Positions 28,906 through 43,145 of a DNA stretch of 64,000 nt are shown here, piece after piece. The notes beneath the pieces are model-generated. The model ran no database searches, had not been told where the DNA came from, and worked only from the letters and a program-made list of their open reading frames with translations. Made by a program: the position numbers and the translations under genes. The stretch lies in assembly GCF_964340395.1 (NCBI RefSeq), contig NC_135566.1, positions 20,851,584-20,915,583 of the forward strand. Reading direction: 5' to 3'. Position 1 is the stretch's first letter, and every line of letters starts with the position of its first letter. This DNA comes from Glandiceps talaboti (taxonomy: Eukaryota > Hemichordata > Enteropneusta > Spengelidae).

Positions 28906-29403
28906 GCTATATTGCAAAGATAATAGCGATTAATAGACAATAAATAAACATTCACAAATGTATGCAAATATACCTAGCAACAAGACCACGCCCATGGCAA
29001 CAGCCAAATGATCACATACCGTAAATTGCAAAGATAATAGAGATTAATAGACAATTGAATAAACATTCAAAAATGTTTACAAATATATCTAGCAACATGA
29101 CCACGCCCATAGCAACAGCCAAATGATCACATACCGTAAATTGCAAAGATAATAGAGATTAATAGACAATTGAATAAACATTCAAAAATGTTTACAAATA
29201 TACAAAATGTATCTAGCAACATGACCACGCCCATAGCAACAGCCAAATGATTGTGTATATTGCAAAGATAACAACAGGGTAGGCAACTGGATAATCATTC
29301 AGTAAATGAACACCTATACCTACATATGTAGCATGGATCAGCATGTGGGTAAACATTATTAAAAACTGTACAGTTGTGCTACAACACCATTGGCGCTATT
29401 TTT
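28906..29403 (+). mobile_element. Helentron-like element, 3' part only (copy 2b)
   Basis: Three ~112-bp 3' units with GACCACGCCCATAGCAACAG, then the tail with CAGTTGTGCTA (29371-29381) and the 3' hairpin region ACACCATTGGCGCTATTTTT. The 5' half is absent. Confidence 0.78.
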
Positions 29404-29911
29404 TAAATCCACTAGAATTCAATTATTGCATCATTTCCTTAGCTAACTGTGTTTCCATATGCATTGTAATTCTGTTTGCAGTATGCCTGCGTTTTCCATA
29501 CCACAGACATCATAAATTGAACACAGCCAATTATTATTTCATGTATTGACAAACATATTGATAAAACAGATGTTTGTATGCTAAAATACAGTGCAGTATT
29601 TCATACTGGCAGTTTTCAAGGCTTTGTGTTTCCGAACATATTGTCAGTGTTTTTAAGTCACATTCTTTTGATGGACAGTATGGTATGAAATAAAGTATGC
29701 CATTTGTAGCCTTAGGTATAAATGCTAGCCATTATTGCTCTAAACAATAAAAACTTTTTCATTAAAATTGCGATACTATACTTTAAACAAAAATAACAGT
29801 TGCCATAGAGAAGTTGATTTAAAAGAGTACAAGAGAATAGTTGAACCAATTCTCAACAAAGTAACAATAATAAAATATACATATGCATCAGCTGTTGTAA
29901 CAGTCAGTACA
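29404..29911. other. unique AT-rich spacer
   Basis: No gene or element recognised. Confidence 0.5.
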
Positions 29912-30129
29912 GTTGGTATATACATGTATTAAACTCTGTTCTGTCATCAAAGTGTCACTGTTTGTAACTATGGCACTATATACATGTAGTAAACTCTGTT
30001 CTGTCATCAAAGTGTCACTGTTTGTAACTATGGCACTATATACATGTAGTAAACTCTGTTCTGTCATCAAAGTGTCACTGTTTGTAACTATGGCACTATA
30101 TACATGTAGTAAACTCTGTTCTGTCATCA
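29912..30129. repeat. 60-bp minisatellite (about 3.6 copies)
   Basis: Nearly perfect 60-bp units contain TATACATGTAGTAAACTCTG and TTCTGTCATCAAAGTGTCAC. The last unit runs straight into a G homopolymer at 30130-30143. Short frames on both strands stay open only because 60 is a multiple of 3. Confidence 0.95.
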
Positions 30130-30433
30130 TGGGGGGGGGGGGGATATTACCTGTCGTTGTCCACCCACTGTGTGATTAATGTAAAAGTGCGTGTAGATTT
30201 ACCATCGTGATGAAACTTTTAAGATACCTTAAACTAAAATATGAAAAAAGTGTAGTCATACTGGCAGTACTTGCCAGTGTATTGAATACAGCATGACAGC
30301 ATAATAGCGTTATGTATTACACACACATAAGGCATAATGATTGAATACAAATGTAGATGTACATGTAGACTGGTATTAGTAGGCTAACATTATGGTGTTA
30401 TTGTATTTAGGGACCGGTCAGTTTCTTCAGCCT

Positions 30434-30466
30434 GGGGGGGGGGGGAAGGGGGGGGGGGCGGTGAAT
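30434..30466. repeat. G tracts inside the left TIR
   Basis: Two G runs separated by AA, directly inside the left terminal repeat. The matching C runs sit inside the right TIR (32370-32508). Capable of G-quadruplex or i-motif formation in principle. Confidence 0.9.
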
Positions 30467-32369
30467 TCTTAAATTGGGTCGACAAAAAGTCACTGACCCC
30501 TATCTGTAAAATCAAAAACAGGCTGATCCCCCCCCCCCCCCATCACTTAATTCTAAAACATGACCACCTTCACCCCCCAATATATATAATATTCACATGA
30601 CAGGGTTTTTTTTATCGTGACTCAGTGTGGACTGCTTGACTGTCTTGCATCTACTTTATAAGATCCTGGGTTAGCACTATCATAATTGTAATTATTGACT
30701 ACACAGGGTAAATATATTCCAAAAGGAGTTTAATATCATCTTGACAGTGAAAGATATTGGAAAGCTTAAGCAGGGAATATGTATATCTCTTATGGGGGGT
30801 CCTAGGGTCTCCCCCTAGAAGCCCTGGAGGTTTTTTACTCTGAAAAGTCAATTTTGAGACTATTCAGGCCCTTTCAGGCAATAATTTCCAAGCTTTACAA
30901 GACAGCACCAACATGTAAAAAGAAAAAATATATTTGAAATATTAAGTTTGATAGCATCTTGACAGTAAGAGGTAGGGGGAAGAGCTTGAGACTGGGATGT
31001 GTACACCTCATGTAGTGGGGGGGGGGGGTTCCTAGGGGGTCTCCCCCTAGAAGTCCTGGAGGTTTTTTACTCTGAAAAGTCAATTTTGAGACAATTCAGA
31101 CCCTTTCAGACAATAATTTCCAAGCTTTACAAGAAAGACAGCACCAACATGTAAAAAGCAACTACACAGGGTTGAAATATTTTTGAAATATACTTTGATA
31201 GCATCTTGACAGTTAGAGGGGAAGAGCTTGAAACTGGGATATGTCCACCTCATGTGGGGGATCCAAAGGGGTCTCCCTCTAGAAGCCCTGGAGGATTTTT
31301 ACTCTTAAAGCCAATTTTTAGGCTATTCAGACCCTTTCAAGCAATAACTTAATCCATGCTTTACAAGACAGCACCATCAAGTATCAGAAACTATTCTTTA
31401 TAACTCACACAGGGTTGAAATATGTTCTTAAAAAGTTAAATGGCATCATTATTTACATGTAGTAAAGGTCAGCACATCTACTGGTAGTATCATTGGTAGG
31501 GGAGATTTGGAGTTTAAGGCAATTTTAGACTACCTTGGCAAACATTTCACATCTTTAAAAGACTATCATCTCAAATTAGCATTGGGTGAAAATATTTAAG
31601 AAAAGTTTAATACCATTATGACTAAAAAGGTTGTTGGTGCATCTGAGTGTTGGTTGAATGCTTGAGTGACCTCTGGGGGTGAGGGAGTCCTTGGGCATTT
31701 TCCCCTGGCAGATCTTCAGTTTTTTGCTTCTATTAAGGCAATGTTTAGGTTATTCATAGCCTTTGAGGTAATATTTCCAAGCTTCGAATACCTAACGTAA
31801 ATGTAAGTTTTAAATGAGTTTCACATGTCACATAAAAATGGCCCCGTAACATTGGTATAGTGGCATTAATATTGCATGTATAGTAAATAAAGTCACCGGT
31901 ATGTTAGAGAACTTTAGGTGGTCATACCTAGTGTATAATAGAAACTGGAATCTGATGAGATGTGGTGATTTGTAGTGTCAATAACATGTAGTGTCCAAAT
32001 AGAAAGTGTATTAATCCCTTCTGACAAGTTCACAGTGACGAGTAGGGAACATTTTAGATTAACTTCTTTTATAAACTATCTATGAAGATTATCATTACGA
32101 AACCTTCAAGTTCACTTTTGCCCCAAAGTGCAATATAAGTGAAGCATTGATTGTGAAACAGCCAAGCATTTACATGACATGTTCTGTAACTAGTGTGGTA
32201 GCTAGGTATACATGTATATGTATATTTATAGTTATGCCTGAACTAATAAGTAAGAATTCATGTAAGAAACAGGGAGAAAAACAAATATTTACATGTACCA
32301 CATTTCAGACAACTTGATTTATGCCATTGTAGAAAAAGGATTTTTTTCTTCTATCACAATCCAAAACAC

Positions 32370-32477
32370 AATACCCCCCCCCCCCTATCCACAATTTTGA
32401 AAACAGCATGACCCCCCCCCCCCCCCCCCTACTGCCAATTTCAAAAACAGGGTGACCCCCCTCCCAATCCACCGGTT

Positions 32478-32508
<31 letters not shown>
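32370..32508. repeat. C tracts inside the right TIR
   Basis: Four C homopolymer tracts, the longest about 29 nt at 32480-32508, alternating with 'aaaacag..tgacc' segments. They mirror the G/C tracts of the left end (30434-30540), so both subterminal regions are inverted copies of each other. Confidence 0.9.
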
Positions 32509-32535
32509 AGGCTGAAGAAACTGACCGGTCCCTTA

Positions 32536-33298
32536 GTCTTCAAATGTGTAGGGTGTGGTATAATGCTCTCATTGGTGTAATTTCAAAACAAATATAAAGT
32601 GTATCGTATTATCTATTAATCAGTGTTATCAAGGATTATGTAAATCAATCTGTCCAGGTCTGAATATATACATTCAACTTTTAAATGGTGGTCAAATGGG
32701 AGTATTTGACAATATAGGACTTTACGTACTTCATGTGTTTATATGAGAACTAGTCACAAATAGAGTTCATGTACTTTAAGGTTTTATAGTATTTTATCTG
32801 ATACAGTGATAGAAATCTATACCATTTGTGTGCCCATGAATACAAAGGCAGTCTGGTTTTTATCCAGTTGTTGCGAGTTTATAAAGGCCTGTTTTCTGTC
32901 CATACTGTATCTTTTCAATCGTTGTCTGATGTCCATAGAACTACATGTATGTTCTCATCCACATACTCATCTTTAGACTTTAATAGAACAATTAATTGAT
33001 AGAAAATATGGTAGTGAAGATTGTGTGCTGTCTTTTGAACTAGTGTTCTAATTGACACACTGAAATATAGAACAGTTCACATTGTTAAATTAACATTATG
33101 CCCATTACTTTCTACAGCTCCCTACGCACACTGCACCTCATTGCCTTTATTAATTTACCAGTGGAGTGATGCGTGGGTGGAGGTTCCTGTCTTGATCATC
33201 TAGTGTACCTCAATTAGTCATCATGTGCTCTATGTCTTAATTTTGAACAATGGTTGAATTTATTAATGAAGTTGGAAGGGTAAATAATACCTCAAACA
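32536..33298. other. unique AT-rich spacer
   Basis: No gene or element recognised. Confidence 0.5.
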
Positions 33299-33490
33299 TA
33301 TATTTTAGGTTTACATCCAATCTCTACTTGGTGTAGATATATACTATAGACTATAACACACATGACTGTATATTTTAGGTTTACATCCAATCTCTACTTG
33401 GTGTAGATATACACTATAGACTATAACACACATGACTATATTTCAGGTTTATTTCCAATCTCTACTTGGTGTAGATATATAGGTAGATAT
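33299..33490. repeat. 70-bp minisatellite (about 2.7 copies)
   Basis: Units start TATTTTAGGTTTACATCC at 33301 and 33371, with a diverged third at 33438, and contain CTCTACTTGGTGTAGATATA. Confidence 0.9.
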
Positions 33491-34207
33491 ATTTTAAGAA
33501 CACAATGTATAATTTTATTTCAATAACCAAGCATAGATCTAATTATGTGGATATCATGGTACCAGTACTCATTAATGGTACATGTACATGTAGTGGTGTT
33601 CAGTAGTGCACAGATGTCCTACCAATAGATGAATGACTGTGCAAGTAATTTACATAATTAATTGGTTTGTACAATTAGGTCAGCTCTCAACAATATATAG
33701 ACTTGTATTGAATATTATGTTAAAATATTCATTGTCAAACACCAAATGAGATTGCCCCACATTGCATGCCACCTGTGACCTAATATTGATCCTGTATTGA
33801 ACTGGGACATATTTTTGTCACCAAGCAACCAGAGATTCCTACTAATAGAAGATGTTAGTTAGTGGTTAATTTATCCATAGGCAATGTAGTGACATGATAA
33901 CATTTTGAGTGAAAGCTCAGTCTTGAATCAGTAGACATGTTAGTTTGACTTGCTGTGTTACCTATATATGGTTATGTGTATTGATATATTCAGTATCAAG
34001 GCATACAGCTATGGCACATATTTTCAGTCACACCACATATTCTTTCTTTGACAGCGTGTTTCATGTATGATTACATTTTATGTGCAAATGTGTTTGATCA
34101 AGGCATAGACCCTACATGAAATCAAGGGAAGAACTTATTTTAGGGTCTAAACCATAAACTACAAATTCATTACATTTTCTTACGATGTTATATTTACTGC
34201 TACATGT
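33491..34207. other. unique AT-rich spacer
   Basis: No gene or element recognised. Confidence 0.5.
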
Positions 34208-34432
34208 ATTTACAAAATTATCTGTAGATAATTCAGTACACCTCAGGGTGTACAATATTGAGGGTAATGTCATGTTGCTTATATATACAAAATTATCTGT
34301 AGATAATTCAGTCCACCTCAGGGTGTACAATATTGAGGGTAATGTCATGTTGCTTATATATACAAAATTATCTGTAGATAATTCGGTCCACCTCAGGGTG
34401 TACAATATTAAGGGTAATGTCATGTTGCCTAA
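34208..34432. repeat. 75-bp minisatellite (3 copies)
   Basis: Units contain TACAAAATTATCTGTAGATA, CACCTCAGGGTGTACAATAT and GGTAATGTCATGTTGC. ATTATCTGTAGATAAT and CACCTCAGGGTG are inverted-repeat words within each unit. Short open frames on both strands reflect the multiple-of-3 period. Confidence 0.93.
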
Positions 34433-34507
34433 CAAAACAGTTTCAAACAATGGACCTGTTGCAACTAGTGCAGCTGTAAAAGTGTAAGTGTAACCCTTTC
34501 ACCACAT

Positions 34508-37175
34508 ACCGTATACTTGGGACATGCTAAGGCACCCACCAGTACCCGGTATACTTGGGACATGCTAAGGCACCCACCAGTACCCGGTATACTTGGAACC
34601 TGCTAAGGCACCCACCAGTACCCGGTATACTTGGGACATGCTAAGACACCCACCAGTACCCGGTATACTTGGGACATGCTAAGGCACCCACCAGTACCCG
34701 GTATACTTGGGACATGCTAAGGCACCCACCAGTACCCGGTATACTTGGGACATGCTAAGGCACCCACCAGTACCCGTTATACTGGGGACGTGCTAAGGCA
34801 CCCACCAGTACCCGGTATACTTGGGACCTGCTAAGGCACCCACCAGTACCCGGTATACTTGGGACATGCTAAGACACCCACCAGTACCCGGTATACTTGG
34901 GACATGCTAAGGCACCCACCAGTACCTGGTATACTTGGGACATGCTAAGGCACCCACCAGTATCCGGTGTACTTGGGACATGCTAAGGCACCCACCAGTA
35001 CCCGATGTACTTGGGACATGCTAAGGCATCCACTAGTACCTGCTATACTGGGGACATGCTAAGACACCCACCAGTACCCGGTATACTTGGGACATGCATG
35101 CTAAGGCACCCACCAGTCCCCGGTATACTTGGGACATGCTAAGGCACCCACCAGTACCCGGTATACTTGGGACATGCTAAGACACCCACCAGTACCCGGT
35201 ATACTTGGGACATGTTAAGGCACCCACCAGTACCCGGTATACTTGGGACATGCTAAGACACCCACCAGTACCCGGTATACTTGGGACATGCTAAGACACC
35301 CACCAGTACCCGGTATACTTGGGACATGCTAAGGCCCCCACCAGTACCCGGTATACTTGGGACATGCTAAGGCACCCACCAGTACCCGGTATACTTGGGA
35401 CATGCTAAGGCACCCACCAGTACCTGGTATACTTGGGACATGCTAAGGCACCCACCAGTACCTGGTATACTTGGGACATGCTAAGACACCCACCAGTACC
35501 CGGTATACTTGGGACATGCTAAGACACCCACCAGTACCCGGTATACTTGGGACATGCTAAGGCACCCACCAGTACCCGGTATACTTGGGACATGCTAAGG
35601 CACCCACCAGTACCCGGTATACTTGGGACATGCTAAGGCACCCACCAGTACCCGTTATACTGGGGACGTGCTAAGGCACCCACCAGTACCCGGTATACTT
35701 GAGACCTGCTAAGGCACCCACCAGTACCCGGTATACTTGGGACATGCTAAGACACCCACCAGTACCCGGTATACTTGGGACATGCTAAGACACCCACCAG
35801 TACCCGGTATACTTGGGACATGCTAAGACACCCACCAGTACCCGGTATACTTGGGACATGCTAAGGCCCCCACCAGTACCCGGTATACTTGGGACATGCT
35901 AAGGCACCCACCAGTACCCGGTATACTTGGGACATGCTAAGGCACCCACCAGTACCTGGTATACTTGGGACATGCTAAGGCACCCACCAGTACCTGGTAT
36001 ACTGGGGACATGCTAAGACACCCACCAGTACCCGGTATACTTGGGACATGCATGCTAAGGCACCCACCAGTCCCCGGTATACTTGGGACATGCTAAGGCA
36101 CCCACCAGTACCCGGTATACTTGGGACATGCTAAGACACCCACCAGTACCCGGTATACTTGGGACATGTTAAGGCACCCACCAGTACCCGGTATACTTGG
36201 GACATGCTAAGACACCCACCAGTACCCGGTATACTTGGGACATGCTAAGACACCCACCAGTACCCGGTATACTTGGGACATGCTAAGGCCCCCACCAGTA
36301 CCCGGTATACTTGGGACATGCTAAGGCACCCACCAGTACCCGGTATACTTGGGACATGCTAAGGCACCCACCAGTACCTGGTATACTTGGGACATGCTAA
36401 GGCACCCACCAGTACCTGGTATACTTGGGACATGCTAAGACACCCACCAGTACCCGATGTACTTGGGACATGCTAAGGCACCCACCAGTACTCGGTATAC
36501 TTGGGACATGCTAAAGGCACCCACCAGTACCCGGTTTACTTGGGACATGCTAAAGGCACCCACCAGTACCCGGTATACTTGGGACATGCTAAGGCACCCA
36601 CCAGTACCTGGTATACTTGGGACATGCTAAGGCACCCACCAGTACCCGGTATACTTGGAACCTGCTAAGGCACCCACCAGTACCCGGTATACTTGGGACA
36701 TGCTAAGGCATCCACTAGTACCTGCTATACTGGGGACATGCTAAGACACCCACCAGTACCCGGTATACTTGGGACATGCATGCTAAGGCACCCACCAGTC
36801 CCCGGTATACTTGGGACATGCTAAGGCACCCACCAGTACCCGGTATACTTAGGACATGCTAAGACACCCACCAGTACCCGGTATACTTGGGACATGCTAA
36901 GGCACTCACCAGTACCCGGTATACTTGGGACATGCTAAGGCACCCACCAGTACCCGGTATACTTGGGACATGCTAAGGCAACCATCAGTACCCGGTATAC
37001 TTGGGACATGCTAAGACACCCATCAGTACCCAGTATACTTGGGACATGCTAAGGCAACCATCAGTACCTGGTATACTTGGGACATGCTAAGGCCCCCACC
37101 AGTACCCGGTATACTTGGGACATGCTAAGGCAACCATCAGTACTCAGTATACGTGGGATGTGCTAAGGCACCCAC
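34508..37175. repeat. 38-bp satellite array (about 70 copies), with higher-order structure
   Basis: Monomers contain ATACTTGGGACATGCTAAGG and CACCCACCAGTACCCGGT, notably more GC-rich than the surroundings. A 4-bp insertion (GACATGCATGCTAAG) marks units at 35093, 36047 and 36775. The spacings, 954 and 728 bp, equal 25 units +4 and 19 units +6 (the insertion plus two single-A insertions at about 36514 and 36553). The order of neighbouring variants is also repeated, so blocks of many monomers have been duplicated. Both ends are more diverged, as expected from amplification in the middle. Confidence 0.97.
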
Positions 37176-37640
37176 CGAGTTGAACGTAAAATTCAAATTT
37201 CAACATGGCTGAAGCAAAAACTGTCTCCCCTAACATCATTTACAAGGTAAATAAAGGTGCTAAATTTCCATTCAATTTTGATTATGAATACGTTGTTTTA
37301 TACATGTAGATGTAGATGGCTTAGTGCATTCAATACAGTTTAGGTAAGGATCAGCTTACCACAGTAGAAGTTAAAAGTTTTGACTGCCTATTTGCTTTGA
37401 TTGGTAAACATATCAGCATATAGCACCACCTTGCTGATATTAGTGACTTGTGGACATTTTTGCTGATTTGACCATATAACCAGTATATGTTAGTTTTGTA
37501 GGAACATGTATTTTGGCATTTTGTATTTTATTTGTAATATAAATTAAAATATTTTGTTCATTTGTGATGTTAACATTTTAACCCAAATTTGATATCATTT
37601 CATTGCATTGCCATCTCACCATCATTGTAGCATTTTCAGT
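37176..37640. other. unique AT-rich spacer
   Basis: No gene recognised. It precedes the single pre-insertion satellite unit at about 37660. Confidence 0.5.
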
Positions 37641-37697
37641 TTTGTAAATGAATTAGTTTGCATTTAATATTAAAGTGTAAGTTGATATTTTATATTC

Positions 37698-39105
<1,408 letters not shown>

Positions 39106-39106
<1 letters not shown>

Positions 39107-39895
39107 TAATATTAAAGTGCAATTTGATATTTTAAATTCATTTAAATATTAAAGTGTAAGTTGATATTTTAAATTCATTTTAATATTAAAGTGTAAGTTG
39201 ATTATATTTTATATTCATTTTAATATTAAAGTGTAAGTTGATATTTTAAATTCATTTTAATATTAAAGTGTGTTGATTATATTTTATATTCATTTTAATA
39301 TTAAAGTGTAAGTTGATATTTTAAATTCATTTTAATATTAAAGTGTGTTGATTATATTTTATATTCATTTTAATATTAAAGTGTAAGTTGATATTTTAAA
39401 TTCATTTTAATATTAAAGTGTAAGTTGATATTTTAAATTCATTTTAATATTAAAGTGTAAGTTGATATTTTAAATTCATTTTAATATTAAAGTGTGTTGA
39501 TTATATTTTATATTCATTTTAATATTAAAGTGTAAGTTGATTATATTTTATATTCATTTTAATATTAAAGTGTAAGTTGATATTTTAAATTCATTTTAAT
39601 ATTAAAGTGTGTTGATTATATTTTATATTCATTTTAATATTAAAGTGTAAGTTGATATTTTAAATTCATTTTAATATTAAAGTGTGTTGATTATATTTTA
39701 TATTCATTTTAATATTAAAGTGTAAGTTGATATTTTAAATTCATTTTAATATTAAAGTGTAAGTTGATATTTTAAATTCATTTTAATATTAAAGTGTAAG
39801 TTGATATTTTAAATTCATTTTAATATTAAAGTGTGTTGATTATATTTTATATTCATTTTAATATTAAAGTGTAAGTTGATATCTTATATTCTTTT
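39106..39895. repeat. 37-bp satellite with ~35-38-bp variants (about 21 copies)
   Basis: Units contain ATTCATTTTAATATTAAAGT and GTAAGTTGATATTTTAA; a variant lacks TAAG and has TTGATTATATTTTAT. The variant order repeats in blocks. One unit of the same sequence lies at 37660-37697, on the far side of the Helentron-like element. Confidence 0.95.
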
Positions 39896-40294
39896 TGACT
39901 AATTATACCATATACTCAACCTTTTTCAGTTTTCAATTAAAATCTGCCATGCTATCTGAAAATGATTGATTTTATTACCAGCCATTATTAATATCTGCAA
40001 ATGGATGCTCAATTAGGGTCAATACATGATGACGCCATATGAAAGAAATTGGAAGGCTGCCCTCAGTGGTCATATCCAGTCAAGTAGTGACATAATTTCA
40101 AATACATTGACGCATAAATGTTCAAAAATTGGTTTGCACCAGTTCAATATTAATTACTTATTTTTGCATGGCTACATAAAGGGGACAACAGTAACTGTCT
40201 TGTAACCAACTGTATCCACCCTATGAGAAGTACAAAAGTGTAATTGTCTATATACCCTATGAGAAGCATTCAGTTTACATTCATAGTAAAAGTA
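39896..40294. other. unique AT-rich spacer
   Basis: No gene or element recognised. Confidence 0.5.
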
Positions 40295-40376
40295 AATATG
40301 CCTAGCAACAAGACTGCCCATAACAACAGCAGCCAAATACAGTTGTGCTACAATGCCATTGGTCTTATTTTGAATT
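40295..40376 (+). mobile_element. Helentron-like element, tail fragment (copy 4)
   Basis: One degenerate 3' unit (TATGCCTAGCAACAAGACTG) followed directly by CAGTTGTGCTA (40340-40350) and GCCATTGGTCTTATTTT. Strongly internally deleted. Confidence 0.7.
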
Positions 40377-42465
40377 TGTTTACATCATACCTCATAACTA
40401 CTTGGGATAATTAAAAAATGCAGTGCGAACAACATAGCTATTCCTCTATTATGATAATAATGAGCAGCTGGTGATTTTCATAATAAATTTGGTATGTGTA
40501 GACTTCTGAAAGTCTGTGGAATGCAAGTGTTGTCACAGAAAGGTGATATTTAAACATAGTATAGATAAATCTGAACAAAACATTGTCAGACTGGGTTTGT
40601 TCGTTACTAGTGAAAAGCCTGTTACAATTCAAACCCGGGATTAAAATGCCTGCTAATCACACTTGTTCAAATACGGGTATGTAAATCCATGAAATTTGTG
40701 TAGTAATCAACGCTATCTTGAAGTAAACATGAATTGTAATCAGTGCCTCTCCATGCCCAAGCATAACGGTTCATACATGCTTGATTTCATAAAGCACCGA
40801 CACTATTCCCAATGTCTATACACAAAGAAAAGTGCTGAAACGAAAGATTTCAAAAAGATGAATAGGGAACACTACTTAGGTAGGCCTATAGGGATGATTT
40901 TAGCTTCGAACTCTTCAAGGAAACAACAATTTTTCAACAGGATTTTTGTTGATAGTGTTCACACCGGGCCGCGTCTACACTAACATACGGAATGTGCAAT
41001 GATAGTCTTTGAGTCGTAGTAATTGTCATATTAGGATAGTAATTAAAGGAAGACTAGTAAAGAGTCATTTCGGTATACGGTACATTGTAGTTCTCTTTTT
41101 GGAATATGTTTGGTTTGTGTATGCTTTCGCACACATTTACATAGCTACATACAACATTGTACTACTCCCACATATAACTGATGGTTTGGGGGTTTAGGTA
41201 CGTATAGACACTAAGTCGATGATGCACTTTGGCCACATTATCCATTCTCATTATACGCCCATTCCCTTTCAAGTAGTGTTCGTCTCTTCATGCTCCATGT
41301 CTATCCATGAGGGTCCAATACTTTCTGAGACAGGTATTCTGATTGTGTGCTGGCTGACTTGTGCCGAACCAACTACATAGGCTGTGAACTTGACAGACAT
41401 GGTTAACACAGGCAGTATCTGCACTTACCTACCGACACTAGCTATTCTCTCCGTACCTCGAGATCAATCTGGTTACTAGTATTTTGTCGGTTGACCTATA
41501 CGTAAGCTCCTAATCAAAAAGGCTAAAAATGCCACCATGGCAGATTCTTGTTCTTTGGTGACTGATTATTATGGTTTTTGATGTTTTTGTAGAGACAGCA
41601 GGGCGCCAATGTGACATTGTTTGCAACGAAAGTGAATAAATGCTAGTTATTGCTCGAAATTCAACATGTGTAATACTATTTTAGAAATTATAAATAAATG
41701 GTTTGAGACTTTGTTATCTTTCTTGTTTTGTCTTGTGTTTGATTCAGGAAAACGGAAATGATATCTCAAAATATATTTTTTTTATTTTGGATGGGCGAAA
41801 AAATTATCTTGAGATATAATTTGTTAGAGGTAGCTTTTGCTTTCAGAAAATGACATTATCTCAGATATCTGTTGCTTTCGATCTCGGAAAATGAGATACA
41901 ACTTTTTGAATCTCTTGATAACGAGAAGGTTTCTCTGTGTCTTGAGATCAGATTAGATATTTGTTAATATTTCTGAGATGTGACACATTTCATTGTTTAT
42001 GAATCCTTGGGGCGTATTATCATGTGTATGGTACTTTATATTTTTATGAATTACAACATTGCAAGTGTACGTTTATATTTGTTTCACATGTATTGACTCG
42101 TTATAGAGCCATGTTCAAATGAATGTCCGCTAACATGTACTCAAATGTTGTATACAACAAGCAGGCTGGTGGTGATATTTGGTCGATCATTTATAAGTGT
42201 AATAGATGAGAAATAAGTGACAAGTGGTTCACACATATTGTACATTTCCTGTGCATTGAGATATCAACAAACTTTCCCACAATGGAACAAGTAACGTTTA
42301 TCAATTCATGACAATCACCCTGTTTTTACACCCTGTGATTTACCTCCCTTTATTTACTCTGCCTTTATTTGTGAGTGCGGCATAGCTGAGAGTACAAACA
42401 TGTAATGGGCATGCACACTTGCTTACTCACATACTCCAAGTAGACAATCATAATAATAGTTTATT
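40377..42465. other. largest unique region of the window
   Basis: About 2.1 kb without repeats, slightly richer in CpG between about 40.9 and 41.6 kb than its surroundings. A perfect Kozak context (GCCACCATGG, ATG at 41537) opens only 14 codons before a stop. If it is a first exon, the donor TTG|GTGACT would fall after MADSCSL. No protein family is recognised and this is not called as a gene. Confidence 0.4.
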
Positions 42466-42469
42466 AGCC

Positions 42470-43145
42470 TCTAAGGGCGGATACTGATGGGGACTTCTAC
42501 GTTGGGCTCCGTTTGTCTTTCTGTCCGTCCCTCCATCCATCTGTCTGCCTGTATCCACCTGTATCTCCAATATGCATGCGCCAATTTCAACCACACCTGG
42601 TACAAATGTCAGATGTTATGGAGGGTATATGCACCTCACTTGGTTTTACAACACTTGCGACAATAGCAAAATGGCAGCCATATTTGTCGTAAATAATCAC
42701 ACTTTGCCCAATAACTCTTGAAGTTTAACAGATAGAGACCTCATTCAAGTATCTTCACCCATGTTATCAATCATGAACTTTTTAATGGCACATTGACGTT
42801 TGACCTTGACCTCCATCTTCAAGGTCAAATAGCCATATTATTGTCAAAGTGTATATGTATATCTCTGATATGCATGGGCTGATTTCAACCAAACCTTGTA
42901 CACATGTACAAATGTCGATGCTAAAGTCTGTATACACATTACTTCATTTCACAACCCCCACAATAACAGCAAAATGGCGGCCATATTTGTCATAAATATT
43001 CACATTTTGACTGATAACTCTTGATGCTTAATAGATAGAAACCTTATTCAAGTGCCATCGTGGTGGTTATAAATGATGAGCTTTCAAATGACACACTGAC
43101 TTTTGACCTTGACCTTCATCTTCAAGGTCAAATAGTTATGTCTTC
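42470..43145 (+). mobile_element. dispersed family B element, copy 2
   Basis: Head TAAGGGCGGATACTGATGGG, then GTCTGCCTG-like tract, then two ~280-bp units, each with 'gatttcaaccaaaccttg', GGCGGCCATATTTGTC, 'cattcaagt' and a module of TGACCTTGACCT plus TCAAGGTCA (42801-42827 and 43104-43130). Same order as at 15966-16700. Non-coding. Confidence 0.65.

Larger units (their letters stand above)
30407..32535. mobile_element. non-autonomous DNA transposon with TIRs and TTA duplication (PIF/Harbinger-like)
   Basis: The left end (30410) reads GGGACCGGTCAGTTTCTTC then AGCCTGGGGGG; the right end (32532) is its inverted copy, C-tract, AGGCTGAAGAAACTGACCGG then TCCC. Both ends are flanked by TTA (30407-30409 and 32533-32535), a 3-bp target duplication of the kind PIF/Harbinger elements make. 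The 2,123-bp body has no transposase frame. It holds about five degenerate units of 175-250 bp (words: ATCTTGACAGT, GGGGTCTCCC, CTAGAAGCCCTGGAGG, AATTTCCAAGCTTTACAAGA). Superfamily is inferred from the TSD and TIR only; the ends are clear. Confidence 0.75.
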
